A DNA stretch of 64,000 nt. It comes from an uncultured Clostridia bacterium (GTDB taxonomy: Bacteria; Bacillota; Clostridia; Christensenellales; Aristaeellaceae). Positions 26,472 through 36,170 of this stretch are shown piece after piece. The notes beneath the pieces were generated by a model. The model was not told the DNA's origin. It was given only the letters and a program-made list of their open reading frames with translations, and searched no databases. The position numbers and the translations under genes are program-made. The stretch is from the NCBI GenBank assembly GCA_946408995.1, contig CAMJUL010000008.1, positions 1 to 64,000 of the forward strand. Reading direction: 5' to 3'. Position 1 is the first letter of the stretch. Each line of letters begins with the position of its first letter.

Positions 26472-28334
26472 ATGGACACAGGTGCCTGGGATGCGGACTT
26501 CAGAAGCCGGTTTGAGCGGCATGAAAAAGAACTGAGCGAATTGTATGTTGGGCTCTATTCCAACGATGGAGGGGCCTGGGACAGTTTTGTGAAGATGCTT
26601 TACGCGTCGTGGGAGGCACGGCCGGAAAAACTGAAGGACCTGGACAAGGCAAGGATGCAGGCCCCGGACTGGTACCGGCAGCGGGATCTGGTGGGGATGC
26701 TGATGTACGTCAAGGCCTTTGCGGGGACCCTGAAGGGGGTCCGGGCGAAGCTGGAGTACCTTGAGGAATGCGGCGTGAATTACCTGCATCTGATGCCGCT
26801 TCTGGAAAGCCCGGAGGGACGCAGCGACGGGGGTTACGCGGTGAGCGATTTCAGAACGGTGCAGAAAGAACTGGGAACCATGCAGGACCTTTCAGATCTT
26901 GCGGACGCGTGCCATGACCGCGGCATGGCGGTTTGCCTGGACTTTGTGATGAACCATACCAGCGAGGACCATCCCTGGGCGAGACGAGCCCGGGCGGGGG
27001 AGAAGGAATATCAGGACAGGTATTTTTTCTATGACGGCTGGGAGATCCCAAACGAATTCGAAAAAACAGTGCCGCAGGTGTTCCCGACCACCGCTCCCGG
27101 TAATTTCACCTGGTGCGAGGAAGCACAAAAAGTGGTCATGACCACATTTTATACCTACCAGTGGGATCTCAATTATGCAAACCCGCAGGTCTTCAACGAC
27201 ATGACGGACAACATGCTTTATCTGTGCAACCAGGGGGTGGACATCGTTCGCCTGGACGCCGTGCCGTACATTTGGAAGGCGCTTGGGACCAACTGCCGCA
27301 ACCTGCCCCAGGTGCATATCCTGGTGCGTATGATGCGCATGGTGTGCGAGATCGTCTGCCCGGGGACCCTGCTGCTTGGGGAAGTGGTCATGGAGCCAAG
27401 CAAGGTGGTCCCGTACTTTGGCACGGTGGAAAAGCCGGAATGCCACCTGCTGTACAATGTGACCACCATGGCGTCCATCTGGCATACCGTGGCTGTGGGG
27501 GATGTCAGGCTGCTTGCCCACCAGCTGGAGCAGGTGTTTTCCCTGCCGCCTCAATATACTTTTCTGAATTACCTGCGTTGTCACGACGATATCGGCTGGG
27601 GTCTGGATTATGCGTATCTTGCCCGATTCGGGCAGAAAGAGATCCCGCACAAAAAATACCTGAACGATTTTCTGACCGGGAAATGGCCGGGCAGTCCCGC
27701 ACGGGGAGAACTGTACAATGACGATCCCAGACTTGGGGACGCCCGTCTTTGCGGAACGACGGCCAGCCTGTGCGGCATCGAAAAGGCCAGGCTGGAGGAC
27801 AACAGGGAAGGGCTTCTCCAGGCGGAGCGGCTGGACGGGATGCTGCACGCGCTTCTGTTTACCCTGAGCGGCATTCCGGTATTATACAGCGGTGATGAGA
27901 TCGGGGCCGAAAACGACTACGCCTATCACCAGGACCCGATGAAGGCGGCGGACAGCAGGTACCTGCACCGGGGAAATCTGAGGTGGGACAAGGTAAAACT
28001 GAGAGAGACGGAAGGAACCACGGAGAACCGCATCTTTCATGCCCTGGCGCGGCAGGAGGAGCTGCGGAAGGAGCACGCGGTCTTTGACGCGGCGGCGGAC
28101 ACCTGGCTTACGGAAACAGGCTCGGACAGGATTCTTGGGATCGGGCGTTATTACCGGGGAGAAAAGCTGCTGGCGCTGTTCAATTTTTCCAGACAGGTGG
28201 AAACCGCCTGGATCCGTGACAGGGAGGATTATGTGGACCTGATCAGCGGCGAGCGGGTCTCGGAAGCGGCTGTCATGCTGCCCGCGGGGGGCTTCCGCTG
28301 GCTGCTGTGCGTGTTTGACAGCGGGAATCAATGA
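26472..28334 (+). CDS. GH13 alpha-amylase family enzyme, amylosucrase-like
   Basis: A 620-aa cytoplasmic protein of the GH13_4 type. An N-terminal helical domain (about 1-85) is followed by the barrel: YLHLMPLLESPEGRSDGGYAVSDF near 105, VCLDFVMNHTSEDHPW near 155, nucleophile in GVDIVRLDAVPYIW near 258, acid/base in LLLGEVVMEP near 303 and the transition-state Asp in LRCHDDIGWG near 370. A C-terminal beta domain ends the protein. Amylosucrases use sucrose to build alpha-glucan, and related members are sucrose or alpha-glucan hydrolases, so specificity is open. It diverges from the ABC importer. Confidence 0.9.
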   Translation: MDTGAWDADFRSRFERHEKELSELYVGLYSNDGGAWDSFVKMLYASWEARPEKLKDLDKARMQAPDWYRQRDLVGMLMYVKAFAGTLKGVRAKLEYLEECGVNYLHLMPLLESPEGRSDGGYAVSDFRTVQKELGTMQDLSDLADACHDRGMAVCLDFVMNHTSEDHPWARRARAGEKEYQDRYFFYDGWEIPNEFEKTVPQVFPTTAPGNFTWCEEAQKVVMTTFYTYQWDLNYANPQVFNDMTDNMLYLCNQGVDIVRLDAVPYIWKALGTNCRNLPQVHILVRMMRMVCEIVCPGTLLLGEVVMEPSKVVPYFGTVEKPECHLLYNVTTMASIWHTVAVGDVRLLAHQLEQVFSLPPQYTFLNYLRCHDDIGWGLDYAYLARFGQKEIPHKKYLNDFLTGKWPGSPARGELYNDDPRLGDARLCGTTASLCGIEKARLEDNREGLLQAERLDGMLHALLFTLSGIPVLYSGDEIGAENDYAYHQDPMKAADSRYLHRGNLRWDKVKLRETEGTTENRIFHALARQEELRKEHAVFDAAADTWLTETGSDRILGIGRYYRGEKLLALFNFSRQVETAWIRDREDYVDLISGERVSEAAVMLPAGGFRWLLCVFDSGNQ

Positions 28335-28536
28335 GAAAGGCCCGCCCGGGGACGCTGTGAAGTTTCCTCCGCAGGCGGTAAAGGGCAACGAATAAAGAGG
28401 ACGGGTGTTGGGATTCGCAGAAAAAGACGGCCGGAAAATGCCAACCTGCATCTATACCCGTTTGATTATTGCGGGCGGATGCCCGAACCGGAATACAAGG
28501 TTCCCCCTGAATTCATCATTTCACGCAAAGCAGTTT

Positions 28537-28570
28537 CCCGGTCAGGGGGTCCCCTGATCGGGGTTTTTTT
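28537..28570 (+). terminator. Intrinsic terminator after the GH13 gene
   Basis: CCCGGTCAGGGG pairs with CCCCTGATCGGGG, followed by seven T. It lies about 200 bases after the GH13 stop. Positions 28335-28536 before it hold no gene I can support. Confidence 0.8.
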
Positions 28571-29495
28571 CTTACAGGACGATCAGGGGATGCGCCGGAT
28601 GGTCCCTTTCAGCAGGTCCTGCATTGAGGACCATGGATTGCGCCTTGAAACCCGGTCACCCGGGATTTGACGGAAGCGGCTTGGCTTTTTGCTTGTGAGC
28701 GAACGGCAAACAGGAATCCTGCAGGGAACTGCCGCCGGGGGAGAGAGATTCCGGGCAAATGAAAGCCTGACAGACCATGGGAAAACCCTTCCGCAGGAAA
28801 GCGGAAAGTCCGGTATCAAACAAAGAAAAAAGAAAGAAGATGACAGGATTGATTGTGTAATAACAATTCATATGTTATCATTTTAATAAGATTGTTTGAT
28901 GGACGGAAAGGGAACAGGTGTACCGGGATTCCCTGAATCCGTTTGGAGCGGGTTTTCAGACGGGAAAACCGGAAACGAACGGGCTTCCGCGCTTCCCGGC
29001 TGCCGGAAGGCCTTTCCAACGGGGGCTTTTGCCGGGCAATCGTTTCTTTCATCCGCGGTCGGGGCAATGAGAGAGTTGACGAAACTGCATTTGAAAAACA
29101 AGCCGCACAACGGAAAGGGAAATAGGGAATCCCTGTGGCGTACAAAAACGAAACCGTCCCAAGATCGCAAAGGGACAGTCTGACCGAAAGGAATAATCCG
29201 TTCATTCCGGGTCCTGATCAGATGGGCACCCCATTCCCGGGAATCGTCCGGAGGGATCCCTTCCCCGCCCTAAAGGGATCAAAACAGAAAAAAGATGCCG
29301 GCACTCCAATCGCTTTTCCCTGGACGGCTGTTTCAGAGTTATGGGAAACCTGTCAAGAAGACGGAGGGTGCAGAAGGATATACAGTGGCAGGAAGCCCAT
29401 GCACGAAGAGGGAATCATGCCGGCATGAATTGGTGAAACAGCCATGTGCCCCCCAACCGCGGGGAAAAGGATCGGGAAGAGAGGAGAACAAAGAC
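28571..29495 (+). promoter_or_regulatory. Gene-free 925-base leader region with candidate promoter
   Basis: No frame here has coding character. A candidate promoter is TTGTGT (28853-28858), 17-bp spacer, TATCAT (28876-28881), in an AT-rich patch unlike its surroundings. If it drives the CotH-like gene, the untranslated leader would be about 600 bases. The leader contains an 8-bp inverted repeat (GATCCCTT / AAGGGATC, about 29253-29280). I recognise no known riboswitch class. Confidence 0.45.
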
Positions 29496-31208
29496 ATGAA
29501 GAAGCGAGCAATCATCCTGTGCCTGCTGGCGGTGTTCTCGTTGGCCTGCGCATGGTGCGCAGCGGAGGAGGCCGCGCCTCTCCGCTTTCAGATCGACGGG
29601 ACACAGATCGTGAATCTATGGGAAGACGGGGAGGGAACAGCGCATGTGTTCCTGCCTTCCTTTGCGGACGATCGGAATACAGCCGCGCTTCTCGAGGACG
29701 GCGCGGAGGCTTCCATCGGCGGCGTTCCGCTGGTATCCGGGATGAGCTGCGCGGGGTTTGAAGGCGGCAAGGAATATGAACTTGTCTGCGGCCGGGATCC
29801 CTCCCGCAAGATCGTTTTCCATTCATCCGCTTCTGTCGCTGCGCTGTTTGTCACAACAGGCGCGGACGAAATGCTTCGTGTCAACGCGGACAAGGGCTAT
29901 GAAACGTCGGCGGCCGTATCGCTGTATAACGCGGACGGCGCGCTGGTTTATTCGCGGCCTTCCGGCTGCCGGATCGGCGGAAGGGGCAATTCCACCTGGC
30001 TCAAGGATAAAAAGCCGTACAACCTGAAGCTGGAGCGGGCGGAAGAACTGCTGGGCATGGGTGCGGCCAAGAAATGGTCGCTGCTGGCAAACACCTTTGA
30101 CGAGACCAACCTGCGGAACAAGGTCATCCTGGACTTTGCCGGAGAGATCGGCCCCTACCAGGGGTTTGCTCCGGAATGCGCTTTTGTGGAACTCTATCTG
30201 AACGGGGACTACCAGGGCCTGTACCTGATGTGCCAGAGTGTCAAGGACACCGTATCCGCCTTTCTGGACCCGTCGGATGAAGACGGGTACGAAATCGAGC
30301 TGATGATGCCGGGAAAGCTGGATCAGGGTGCGGACGCCGTGTCGCTGAATCCGGCCATGGCGGCGGAGATCAAGGCGCCGTCTGACTGTACGGATGAACA
30401 GAAGGCACGGATTCAGGACCTGGTGACTGCCGTGTCCGAATGGATCGGTACAGACGGGGACGAGCATCCCGGGATCCGCCCTAACATCGAATCCTGGGCC
30501 AGGAAGATGCTGATCGAGATCGTGTTCGAAAACTACGACAGCCCCAATGCGAGCCAGTACTTCTGGGGGAGCCTCCGGGACGGGACGGTTTTCGCCGGCC
30601 CGTGCTGGGATTACGATTTGTCGATGGGCCTGTATTATATCCATTGGAGTACGCCGCACGCAATCATGGCGTTCAAGGACTGGAATCTGGGCGCGGAGGT
30701 CTCCTGGTATCATGGCGCCTGGGGAAAACCGGCGATCCGGGACCGGGTGCTGGCTCTGTATCGGGACGAAACCCACACAAAGCTCCTGGACCTGGTCGAA
30801 AGGCGGATCCCTGCGGAAGCCGGAGTGATTGCCGCGGCCGCGCTTAGCGACCGGATCCGCTGGCCCGAATACCGCCGGCATTGTGAAAGCTTTAGCGAGG
30901 CCGTAACGGAGCTGACGGAATTCATGCGGGAGAGGATCCGCTTTCTCGACGCCCTGTGGATCGATGGCAGGGAATACCACGTTGTCACCATGCGGCTGCC
31001 CAATACCCGCATGCTGCACTGCTTCGTGCCGGATGGCGAAAGGTGCGGGGAACTGCCGGAGCCCCAGGAGGTGAGCCTGCCGGGCGAGGGGATGGAAGGC
31101 GTCACGGCCTGGTATCGCGAGGACAATAACGAGGTGTTCGACCCGGCTGCAAAGGTCACGGAGGATCTGGCGCTGTACGCGATACTGCCTGGGGAAGGAG
31201 CCCCTTGA
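29496..31208 (+). CDS. Secreted CotH kinase-like protein
   Basis: A 570-aa protein with a signal peptide (cleavage near ACAWCAAEE). An N-terminal beta domain precedes the CotH domain from about residue 115: GRGNSTWLKDKKPYNLKL near 164, then the kinase-like fold with GDYQGLYLMCQSVKD near 232 and the metal-binding pattern CWDYDLSMGLYY near 370. CotH proteins are atypical kinases; in spore formers they phosphorylate coat proteins, and many bacterial ones are secreted with unknown targets. GAGGAG precedes ATG 29496, which starts a proper signal sequence; longer upstream frames lack one. Confidence 0.82.
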   Translation: MKKRAIILCLLAVFSLACAWCAAEEAAPLRFQIDGTQIVNLWEDGEGTAHVFLPSFADDRNTAALLEDGAEASIGGVPLVSGMSCAGFEGGKEYELVCGRDPSRKIVFHSSASVAALFVTTGADEMLRVNADKGYETSAAVSLYNADGALVYSRPSGCRIGGRGNSTWLKDKKPYNLKLERAEELLGMGAAKKWSLLANTFDETNLRNKVILDFAGEIGPYQGFAPECAFVELYLNGDYQGLYLMCQSVKDTVSAFLDPSDEDGYEIELMMPGKLDQGADAVSLNPAMAAEIKAPSDCTDEQKARIQDLVTAVSEWIGTDGDEHPGIRPNIESWARKMLIEIVFENYDSPNASQYFWGSLRDGTVFAGPCWDYDLSMGLYYIHWSTPHAIMAFKDWNLGAEVSWYHGAWGKPAIRDRVLALYRDETHTKLLDLVERRIPAEAGVIAAAALSDRIRWPEYRRHCESFSEAVTELTEFMRERIRFLDALWIDGREYHVVTMRLPNTRMLHCFVPDGERCGELPEPQEVSLPGEGMEGVTAWYREDNNEVFDPAAKVTEDLALYAILPGEGAP

Positions 31209-31327
31209 TCCCGGTGTGGATGGAGTCATCGGTGCATCCCGCATCATCGGCGGGGCTGTGGCCCGGGAATCCATCAAGGTGGGACAGACTGGCGGTTAAT
31301 GGACACTGAACTCCAGGGAGGTGCACC
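31209..31327 (+). other. Short stretch with a gene-tail-like remnant
   Basis: A frame running across the CotH stop reads DGVIGASRIIGGAVARES and ends at TAA about 31300. It has protein-like character but no start, and I cannot assign it. A ribosome-binding-like AGGGAGG follows at about 31315-31321 and serves the methyltransferase-like start at 31328. Confidence 0.3.
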
Positions 31328-31357
31328 ATGCCAAAGCAGAATATCTATGACAACAAT
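31328..31357 (+). pseudogene. First ten codons of a methyltransferase-like gene
   Basis: ATG 31328, with AGGGAGG upstream, encodes MPKQNIYDNN. This is the typical opening of a family of class I SAM-dependent methyltransferases in Clostridia (KQNIYDN). The similarity stops there and the sequence passes directly into a sirtuin fragment in another frame, so the gene has been cut off by a deletion. The assignment rests on a very short match. Confidence 0.4.
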
Positions 31358-31359
31358 GC

Positions 31360-32043
31360 TGGACGCGGAATATTTACATCAATCGGTATCTGGATCCGCC
31401 AAAGCCCGTATATGATGACCTGCTGTCGCTGGTCAGAGACCGCAGCTATTTCGTGATCACCACCAATGTGGACCACTGCTTCCAGAGAGCGGGCTTTGAC
31501 AAAGCCAGGCTTTTCTACACCCAGGGTGATTACGGGCTGTTCCAGCGTGCTGACGGAAGAATCAAGAAGACCTATGACAACAGGGACTGGGAGATGAAGG
31601 CCATGGCAGCCCAGCTCTTTATCCCTGATGAAAAGGGGCTGTTCCGGGTTCCGGAGAACCGTCAGATCAAGATGCGGATCCCCAGCGAGCTGATCCCTGT
31701 GTGTCCGGACGGCGGTGAGCCGGTATCCATGAACCTGCGGGTGGATGATACATTTGTTGAGGATGCCGGATGGCAGGAAGCTGCACGAAGATATGTGGAG
31801 TTTCTGCAGTCCTGTCAGGGCAGACACATCCTGTTTCTCGAGCTCGGCGTTGGCGGCAATACGCCCATGATCATTAAATTCCCCTTCTGGAGCATGACGG
31901 CAGAGAATCCGAACACTGTCTATGCCTGCCTGAATGACGATGAATCGATTTGTCCGGAACAAATCCGGGAAAAGTCAATCTGCCTCAGCGGCGACAGCGG
32001 CACTGTAATGAAAGAATTGAAGACCATCCAGGAAAGCCTTTGA
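31360..32043 (+). pseudogene. Sir2-family (class M-like sirtuin) gene missing its N-terminal half
   Basis: From WTRNIYINRYLDPPKPVYDD onward the frame matches the C-terminal two thirds of sirtuins of the SirTM type: YFVITTNVDHCFQRAGFDKARLFYTQGDY, then MNLRVDDTFVED and FLELGVGGNTPMIIKFPFW. Those enzymes use NAD to modify lipoylated proteins or remove acyl groups. The N-terminal Rossmann motif GAGLS and about 100 residues are absent, and an in-frame TGA at 31348 closes the frame upstream. An internal ATG at 31453 could start translation, but the NAD site would be incomplete. Probably a pseudogene. Confidence 0.75.
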
Positions 32044-32343
32044 CAGGTCAACTCCCCAAAGAAGAATCTCGTATCAATATCAGCGTCCTTATGGGGGGAT
32101 CTCAGGCGGATTTGGGCCTGTGGCCTCGCTGCACTGCGTTTGCATCGGTCATCTTTGCAGGAATCCCCTTGCCGCGCTGCAGCTTGCAACACTCTCATGC
32201 CCGGTATGCCTTCGCCTCGATGCATCCCGCACTGCTGGTGCGCGGCTCAGGGGCCCCATTGATGTGGACGATACGCTGTGCCGCGATCGGTACGGACAAT
32301 GGCGCGAAGGGCGCGGCGACCGGAACAGGGGCGATGGACAGCC
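32044..32343. other. Gene-free 300 bases
   Basis: Frames on both strands here lack ribosome binding sites and family resemblance. It lies between the sirtuin remnant and a convergent hydrolase gene and is probably eroded sequence. Confidence 0.5.
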
Positions 32344-33318
32344 TCAGGGAGCGATATACGGGGACAGGAAGGAAAACACGGTGCCGAAATACAGCTCCGG
32401 ATCCATGGTATAGGAGCTTCCGTGTCCGGCACCCTTCACGACCAGCAGCTCTTTTTCGCCGGGACAGGCGTCGAACAGCGTATAGACCATATCCGTATGG
32501 ACGAAATTGTCTTTTTCCCCATGAATGAACAGGATGGGGACCGAGGCCTTTTTGACCTGTTCCAGGGAAGAAGCTTCCGAAAAACTGTATCCGGCGCGGA
32601 GAGAGGAAAAAAGACTGGCCGTGGGAAGGATCGGGAAGGCCGGAAGATGAAAAAGATAAGCCATCTCGTCTTTAAAAATATCCCAGACACTGGTATACCC
32701 GCAGTCCTCCACAATGGCCCGGACCTGAGGGGGAAGCGTTTCCCCTGAGGTCATGAGGACCGTCGCGCCGCCCATGGAGATCCCGTGGAGGACGATCTGC
32801 GCATCCGCGTCCTGCCGGAGGATCCAGTCGATCCATTTGAGCATGTCCAGACGGTCCGGCCAGCCCATGCCGATGTAGTCCCCTTCGGAAGCGCCGCAGC
32901 CCCTCAGATCCGGCAGCAGCACGTTATAACCCCGCTGTCCATAGAAGGACGCGATGGTGAACATATGGCTGTGATTGCCCCGGTACCCGTGGACGGCGAT
33001 CAGCCACAGATGGGAAGGCTCCGGATTCAGGGCATATTCGCCGCTGAGCGTCAGCCCGTCGCCGGAGGAGAGGGTGACCGTCTGACGCTTGACCGTATTC
33101 CCCCAGGCGCGGGTCGCATTTGAGAGCCTTTCCCGGTTGCCGCTGATGGTTTGGCTGTCCGATGCCGAAACCTGGGAGGGCGGGGCGATATCGGTGGTGC
33201 CCGTGGTGCGCCCGATGGCAAAGCTGACCATATAATTGGCGGCAAGCATAAGGGCCGCAAGCAGCAGGATAAGCAAGATGCAAAGAACGCTCAGCAAGCG
33301 TTTTTTCTTTGGCTGCAT
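32344..33318 (-). CDS. Membrane-anchored alpha/beta hydrolase
   Basis: A 324-aa protein with one N-terminal membrane anchor (about residues 8-30). The hydrolase domain has the oxyanion region AVHGYRGNHSHM near 108, the nucleophile elbow HGISMGGA near 178, an Asp-containing HGEKDNFV near 270 and a His in GAGHGSSY near 299. It resembles BAAT/bem46-like serine hydrolases, likely working outside the membrane on esters. GGGAGGAG precedes the ATG. It is encoded just after a secreted esterase gene. Confidence 0.87.
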   Translation of the reverse strand: MQPKKKRLLSVLCILLILLLAALMLAANYMVSFAIGRTTGTTDIAPPSQVSASDSQTISGNRERLSNATRAWGNTVKRQTVTLSSGDGLTLSGEYALNPEPSHLWLIAVHGYRGNHSHMFTIASFYGQRGYNVLLPDLRGCGASEGDYIGMGWPDRLDMLKWIDWILRQDADAQIVLHGISMGGATVLMTSGETLPPQVRAIVEDCGYTSVWDIFKDEMAYLFHLPAFPILPTASLFSSLRAGYSFSEASSLEQVKKASVPILFIHGEKDNFVHTDMVYTLFDACPGEKELLVVKGAGHGSSYTMDPELYFGTVFSFLSPYIAP

Positions 33319-33378
33319 GGTGTATCTCCTCCCGAAACGGGTTTGTCCGACGATGGGGACCTCATCCCCGGCATCCTC

Positions 33379-34659
33379 TTATTCCTGAGGGGTCAGGGTG
33401 ACGACTGCCTCAAACTGGTAATTGGGGTCCCCACGGTCCCACGTGGTTTCAAGGAGCACAAGACGGTCCGGAACGATATCCAGCGTGGTTTCATCCCCGT
33501 TGACCCTGAACACCACGGGGGCGTCGAACCGGACCATTTTTTCATTCAGCAGGATGCTGAATTCCCCGTTGACGCCCTGGGTCTCTACGGTAAGAACGTT
33601 TGCTTCGCGGTCATAGGAGACGAACAGACTCCCCTGGTTGGTGGCATAGGGCGCGGAAAGGTAGTAGTTTGCTTCCGTCTCTCTGGTATCCGCCCGCGTG
33701 GTGAGGTCCCACAGGACCGGGCTGGGCAGCGGATCCCGCTCAAAGGCGTCCATGTAGTCGGGCGGGAAGGAGTCGACATCCTCATGGGAACGGTCTCCCT
33801 GCTCCAGCCACAGGGCCACGTCGCTCATCACAGGCAGCGGGGTACGAAAACTGTCGTCGTAATTATGCCCGCAGTCATAATGGATCAGCGTTCGGTGCTC
33901 AAAATACCCAAACTGCGCTTCCAGTTCGTCCAGAAGCAGACCGTATTCCGCGGTAACGCGGTGACGGTCATAAGCGGTATCGAATTCACCCGCCTGAAGC
34001 TGAATGGGAAGACGGAACAGGTTGAGCAGGCTGATCCCGTTGGGATGTCCGGAGCTCATGTTCACGGCGGCAAACCGGTCCGGCATGCGGCAGGATATGG
34101 CATATACGCCGTCGCCCCCCGCTGAGAAGCCCTCCAAATAGACACGGTTGGGGTTAATGTCATACGCAAGGAGCAGATAGCGGATCAGTTTGTCATACAG
34201 CGGATAGGATTCCGGGTTGAAATGCGTATCCCAGGTATCCCGTACGCCGCGGACCGCGACGTATATTCCGCATTCCAGGTCCGTGCTGTAATATCCCCAC
34301 ATATTCGCCCATTCGGCGTCATTGCTGTCCGGGGTATCGCTGCTTCCGCCGCCGTGGAGAGCGATATAGAGCGGATACCCGCCCTCCGGCATGTCTCCGA
34401 TGACCTGAAGATCATACCGCATGGTGACCTCCCCGTAAGTCAGGGCGGAAGCGTCAAGCTGGCTTATCATTTCCGCATTTTCCAGCATTTGCTCCTGATA
34501 CGCTTCCCACTGCTCCTGTCTTTCCTGCTCGATCCTGTCTGCGGTCATGGCGTTTTCCGCCTTCCGGACGGTTATGGAAAAAACGGGCTCGGCACAGGCC
34601 GGGGAAACGCTCAGCATCAGAAACAGGCATAGACAAATGACAGATCCTATCCGTTTCAT
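33379..34659 (-). CDS. Secreted esterase of the PHB-depolymerase/feruloyl esterase type
   Basis: From ATG 34659 the protein is 426 aa; AAGGAG lies seven bases upstream. A signal peptide ends near SPACAEP. The catalytic part shows the oxyanion region YIALHGGGSSD near 97, the nucleophile elbow LEGFSAGGDGVY near 172 and a His in IHYDCGHNYDD near 243. A beta-rich domain follows. Similar proteins hydrolyse acyl or feruloyl esters on plant polysaccharides. Clustering with sugar catabolism genes fits removal of ester side groups before uptake. Confidence 0.8.
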   Translation of the reverse strand: MKRIGSVICLCLFLMLSVSPACAEPVFSITVRKAENAMTADRIEQERQEQWEAYQEQMLENAEMISQLDASALTYGEVTMRYDLQVIGDMPEGGYPLYIALHGGGSSDTPDSNDAEWANMWGYYSTDLECGIYVAVRGVRDTWDTHFNPESYPLYDKLIRYLLLAYDINPNRVYLEGFSAGGDGVYAISCRMPDRFAAVNMSSGHPNGISLLNLFRLPIQLQAGEFDTAYDRHRVTAEYGLLLDELEAQFGYFEHRTLIHYDCGHNYDDSFRTPLPVMSDVALWLEQGDRSHEDVDSFPPDYMDAFERDPLPSPVLWDLTTRADTRETEANYYLSAPYATNQGSLFVSYDREANVLTVETQGVNGEFSILLNEKMVRFDAPVVFRVNGDETTLDIVPDRLVLLETTWDRGDPNYQFEAVVTLTPQE

Positions 34660-34742
34660 TTTGTTTTCTCCTTCTTTTGATTTGGGGCGCGCAGGGCGCG
34701 GTCCCGTCTTTTCAATGCGTATATGCCGATCGCGGCAGGGGG

Positions 34743-36134
34743 TCAAATGGCTCCGCGCTGCTCCAAACGCAGGGCGTCCTCCAGCTGGTCTGCGGTTTCA
34801 TCCAGAAGGCCCAGATCCCACAGCAGGCTGCTGGTAAGGTATTTATCCCGGATCTCACGGCTGCCAAGGAGCGCGTTTCTCGTATCCTGCAGGGTCAGCT
34901 CCAGATCCGCGGGGTACAGGGGCATCCCGCATTTCTTCATCAGCGTGTAAACCTGCTCCCTCGCAGGCAGTTCCTCCCGGATGATGGCCTGGATCTCCGG
35001 CCAATGCTTTTTGATCAGCGAAAGCCTGGCAAGATGCTTTTCGGGCGTGCTTTTGCCGGTCTGCTTTTCAATGGCGAGCACCGTGGGCGTGACAGAGCCG
35101 AACAGTTCCCACATTTGCTTTTCCCAGGCTTCCGGGGAGAAGGCCTTTATGGCGTTTTCGGCGCGGGAGAGGTCCGGCGTTTCAGTTTCGAGCATATGCT
35201 CATAGATCCAAAGGACCAGCAGGGTCCCGACCCCTACCTGAATGCCGTGGAGCGCAGAGGGAATGCCGCGCTGGAGGGCCTGCATTTCCCAAAGGTGGCT
35301 GAAGTAATGCTCCAGGCCGCTTGCAGGCCGGCTGATCTCGGCAAACGCCATGGAGATCCCGCTGATGACCAGTCCCTCCAGCACCGCCTTGAGCGCTTCC
35401 GGATCCCGTTTCATCAGCCCGTCGGCCTGGGCGACGATTTTTTTCAGGCATTGGCGGACCATGCCGGCAATCTCCTCACAATAGGGGTCACCATGAATGA
35501 GATGACTGATCCGCCATTCGCAGACGGAGATGTATTTGGCCAGCATATCCCCAAGGCCGGCCTGCAGCATGATATCCGGGGCGGTCGCCAGAATGTCCGT
35601 ATCCGCGATGATCGCTTCCGGGCATGCGTTGTAGAGGCTGACCTTCAGGTGATTTTGGATCATGGAGGCGGAATTGGAGCAGTATCCGTCCATGGAAGGC
35701 GCCGTGCAGACCACCATGCTTGGAAGTCCGCAGGCGTGGGCGAGGACCTTGCAGCAGTCATTGATCACGCCGCTGCCTACGGCGATGACAACATCACACG
35801 AAGGGTCCATGGCCATGGTCAAGGCGCCAACGGCCCATTCGTCGGGCTCCATCTTGCCTTCCCGTTCGGGGAAAACGAATTCTTTCATGGGGATACCGGC
35901 ATTCCGGAGCACCTCCCGAACCTTGTTTCCGGCCGCTTTTTCCGTGTTGGGATCCATCACCACCATGGGATGCTTCCGGCCACGGACTTCCAAGGCCTCC
36001 GGAAGAAACCGGACAGCGCCTTCCCCTGCCCGATAATAGCGCAGCCCGCACCGGTGGACTTTCCCGCAGGAACAGGGGATCCCATCCTCGCGGATGAGTT
36101 CCTCAAGGCTCATTTCGCTTAAATGCTTTTCCAT
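34743..36134 (-). CDS. AraM-like sn-glycerol-1-phosphate dehydrogenase family protein
   Basis: A 463-aa protein of the iron-containing alcohol dehydrogenase superfamily. It has the G1PDH pattern CDVVIAVGSGVINDCCKVLAHACGLP near 115-140, TAPSMDGYCSNSASM near 145, GLGDMLAKYIS near 195 and the metal-site stretch SGLEHYFSHLWEM near 273 with LHGIQVGVGTLLV near 295. B. subtilis AraM makes sn-glycerol-1-phosphate and lies in the arabinose operon. This protein is about 70 residues longer, mainly at the C terminus. The next gene upstream is a sugar kinase. Whether it acts on dihydroxyacetone phosphate or on a sugar phosphate is open. Confidence 0.82.
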   Translation of the reverse strand: MEKHLSEMSLEELIREDGIPCSCGKVHRCGLRYYRAGEGAVRFLPEALEVRGRKHPMVVMDPNTEKAAGNKVREVLRNAGIPMKEFVFPEREGKMEPDEWAVGALTMAMDPSCDVVIAVGSGVINDCCKVLAHACGLPSMVVCTAPSMDGYCSNSASMIQNHLKVSLYNACPEAIIADTDILATAPDIMLQAGLGDMLAKYISVCEWRISHLIHGDPYCEEIAGMVRQCLKKIVAQADGLMKRDPEALKAVLEGLVISGISMAFAEISRPASGLEHYFSHLWEMQALQRGIPSALHGIQVGVGTLLVLWIYEHMLETETPDLSRAENAIKAFSPEAWEKQMWELFGSVTPTVLAIEKQTGKSTPEKHLARLSLIKKHWPEIQAIIREELPAREQVYTLMKKCGMPLYPADLELTLQDTRNALLGSREIRDKYLTSSLLWDLGLLDETADQLEDALRLEQRGAI

Positions 36135-36170
36135 CTTTCCGCCTCCCTAATCACAGGTTGGATCATGCTT

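Noticed and set aside
31453..32043. Intact sirtuin gene from the internal ATG
   Set aside because: The NAD-binding GAGLS region and about 100 residues are missing; no ribosome site precedes this ATG.
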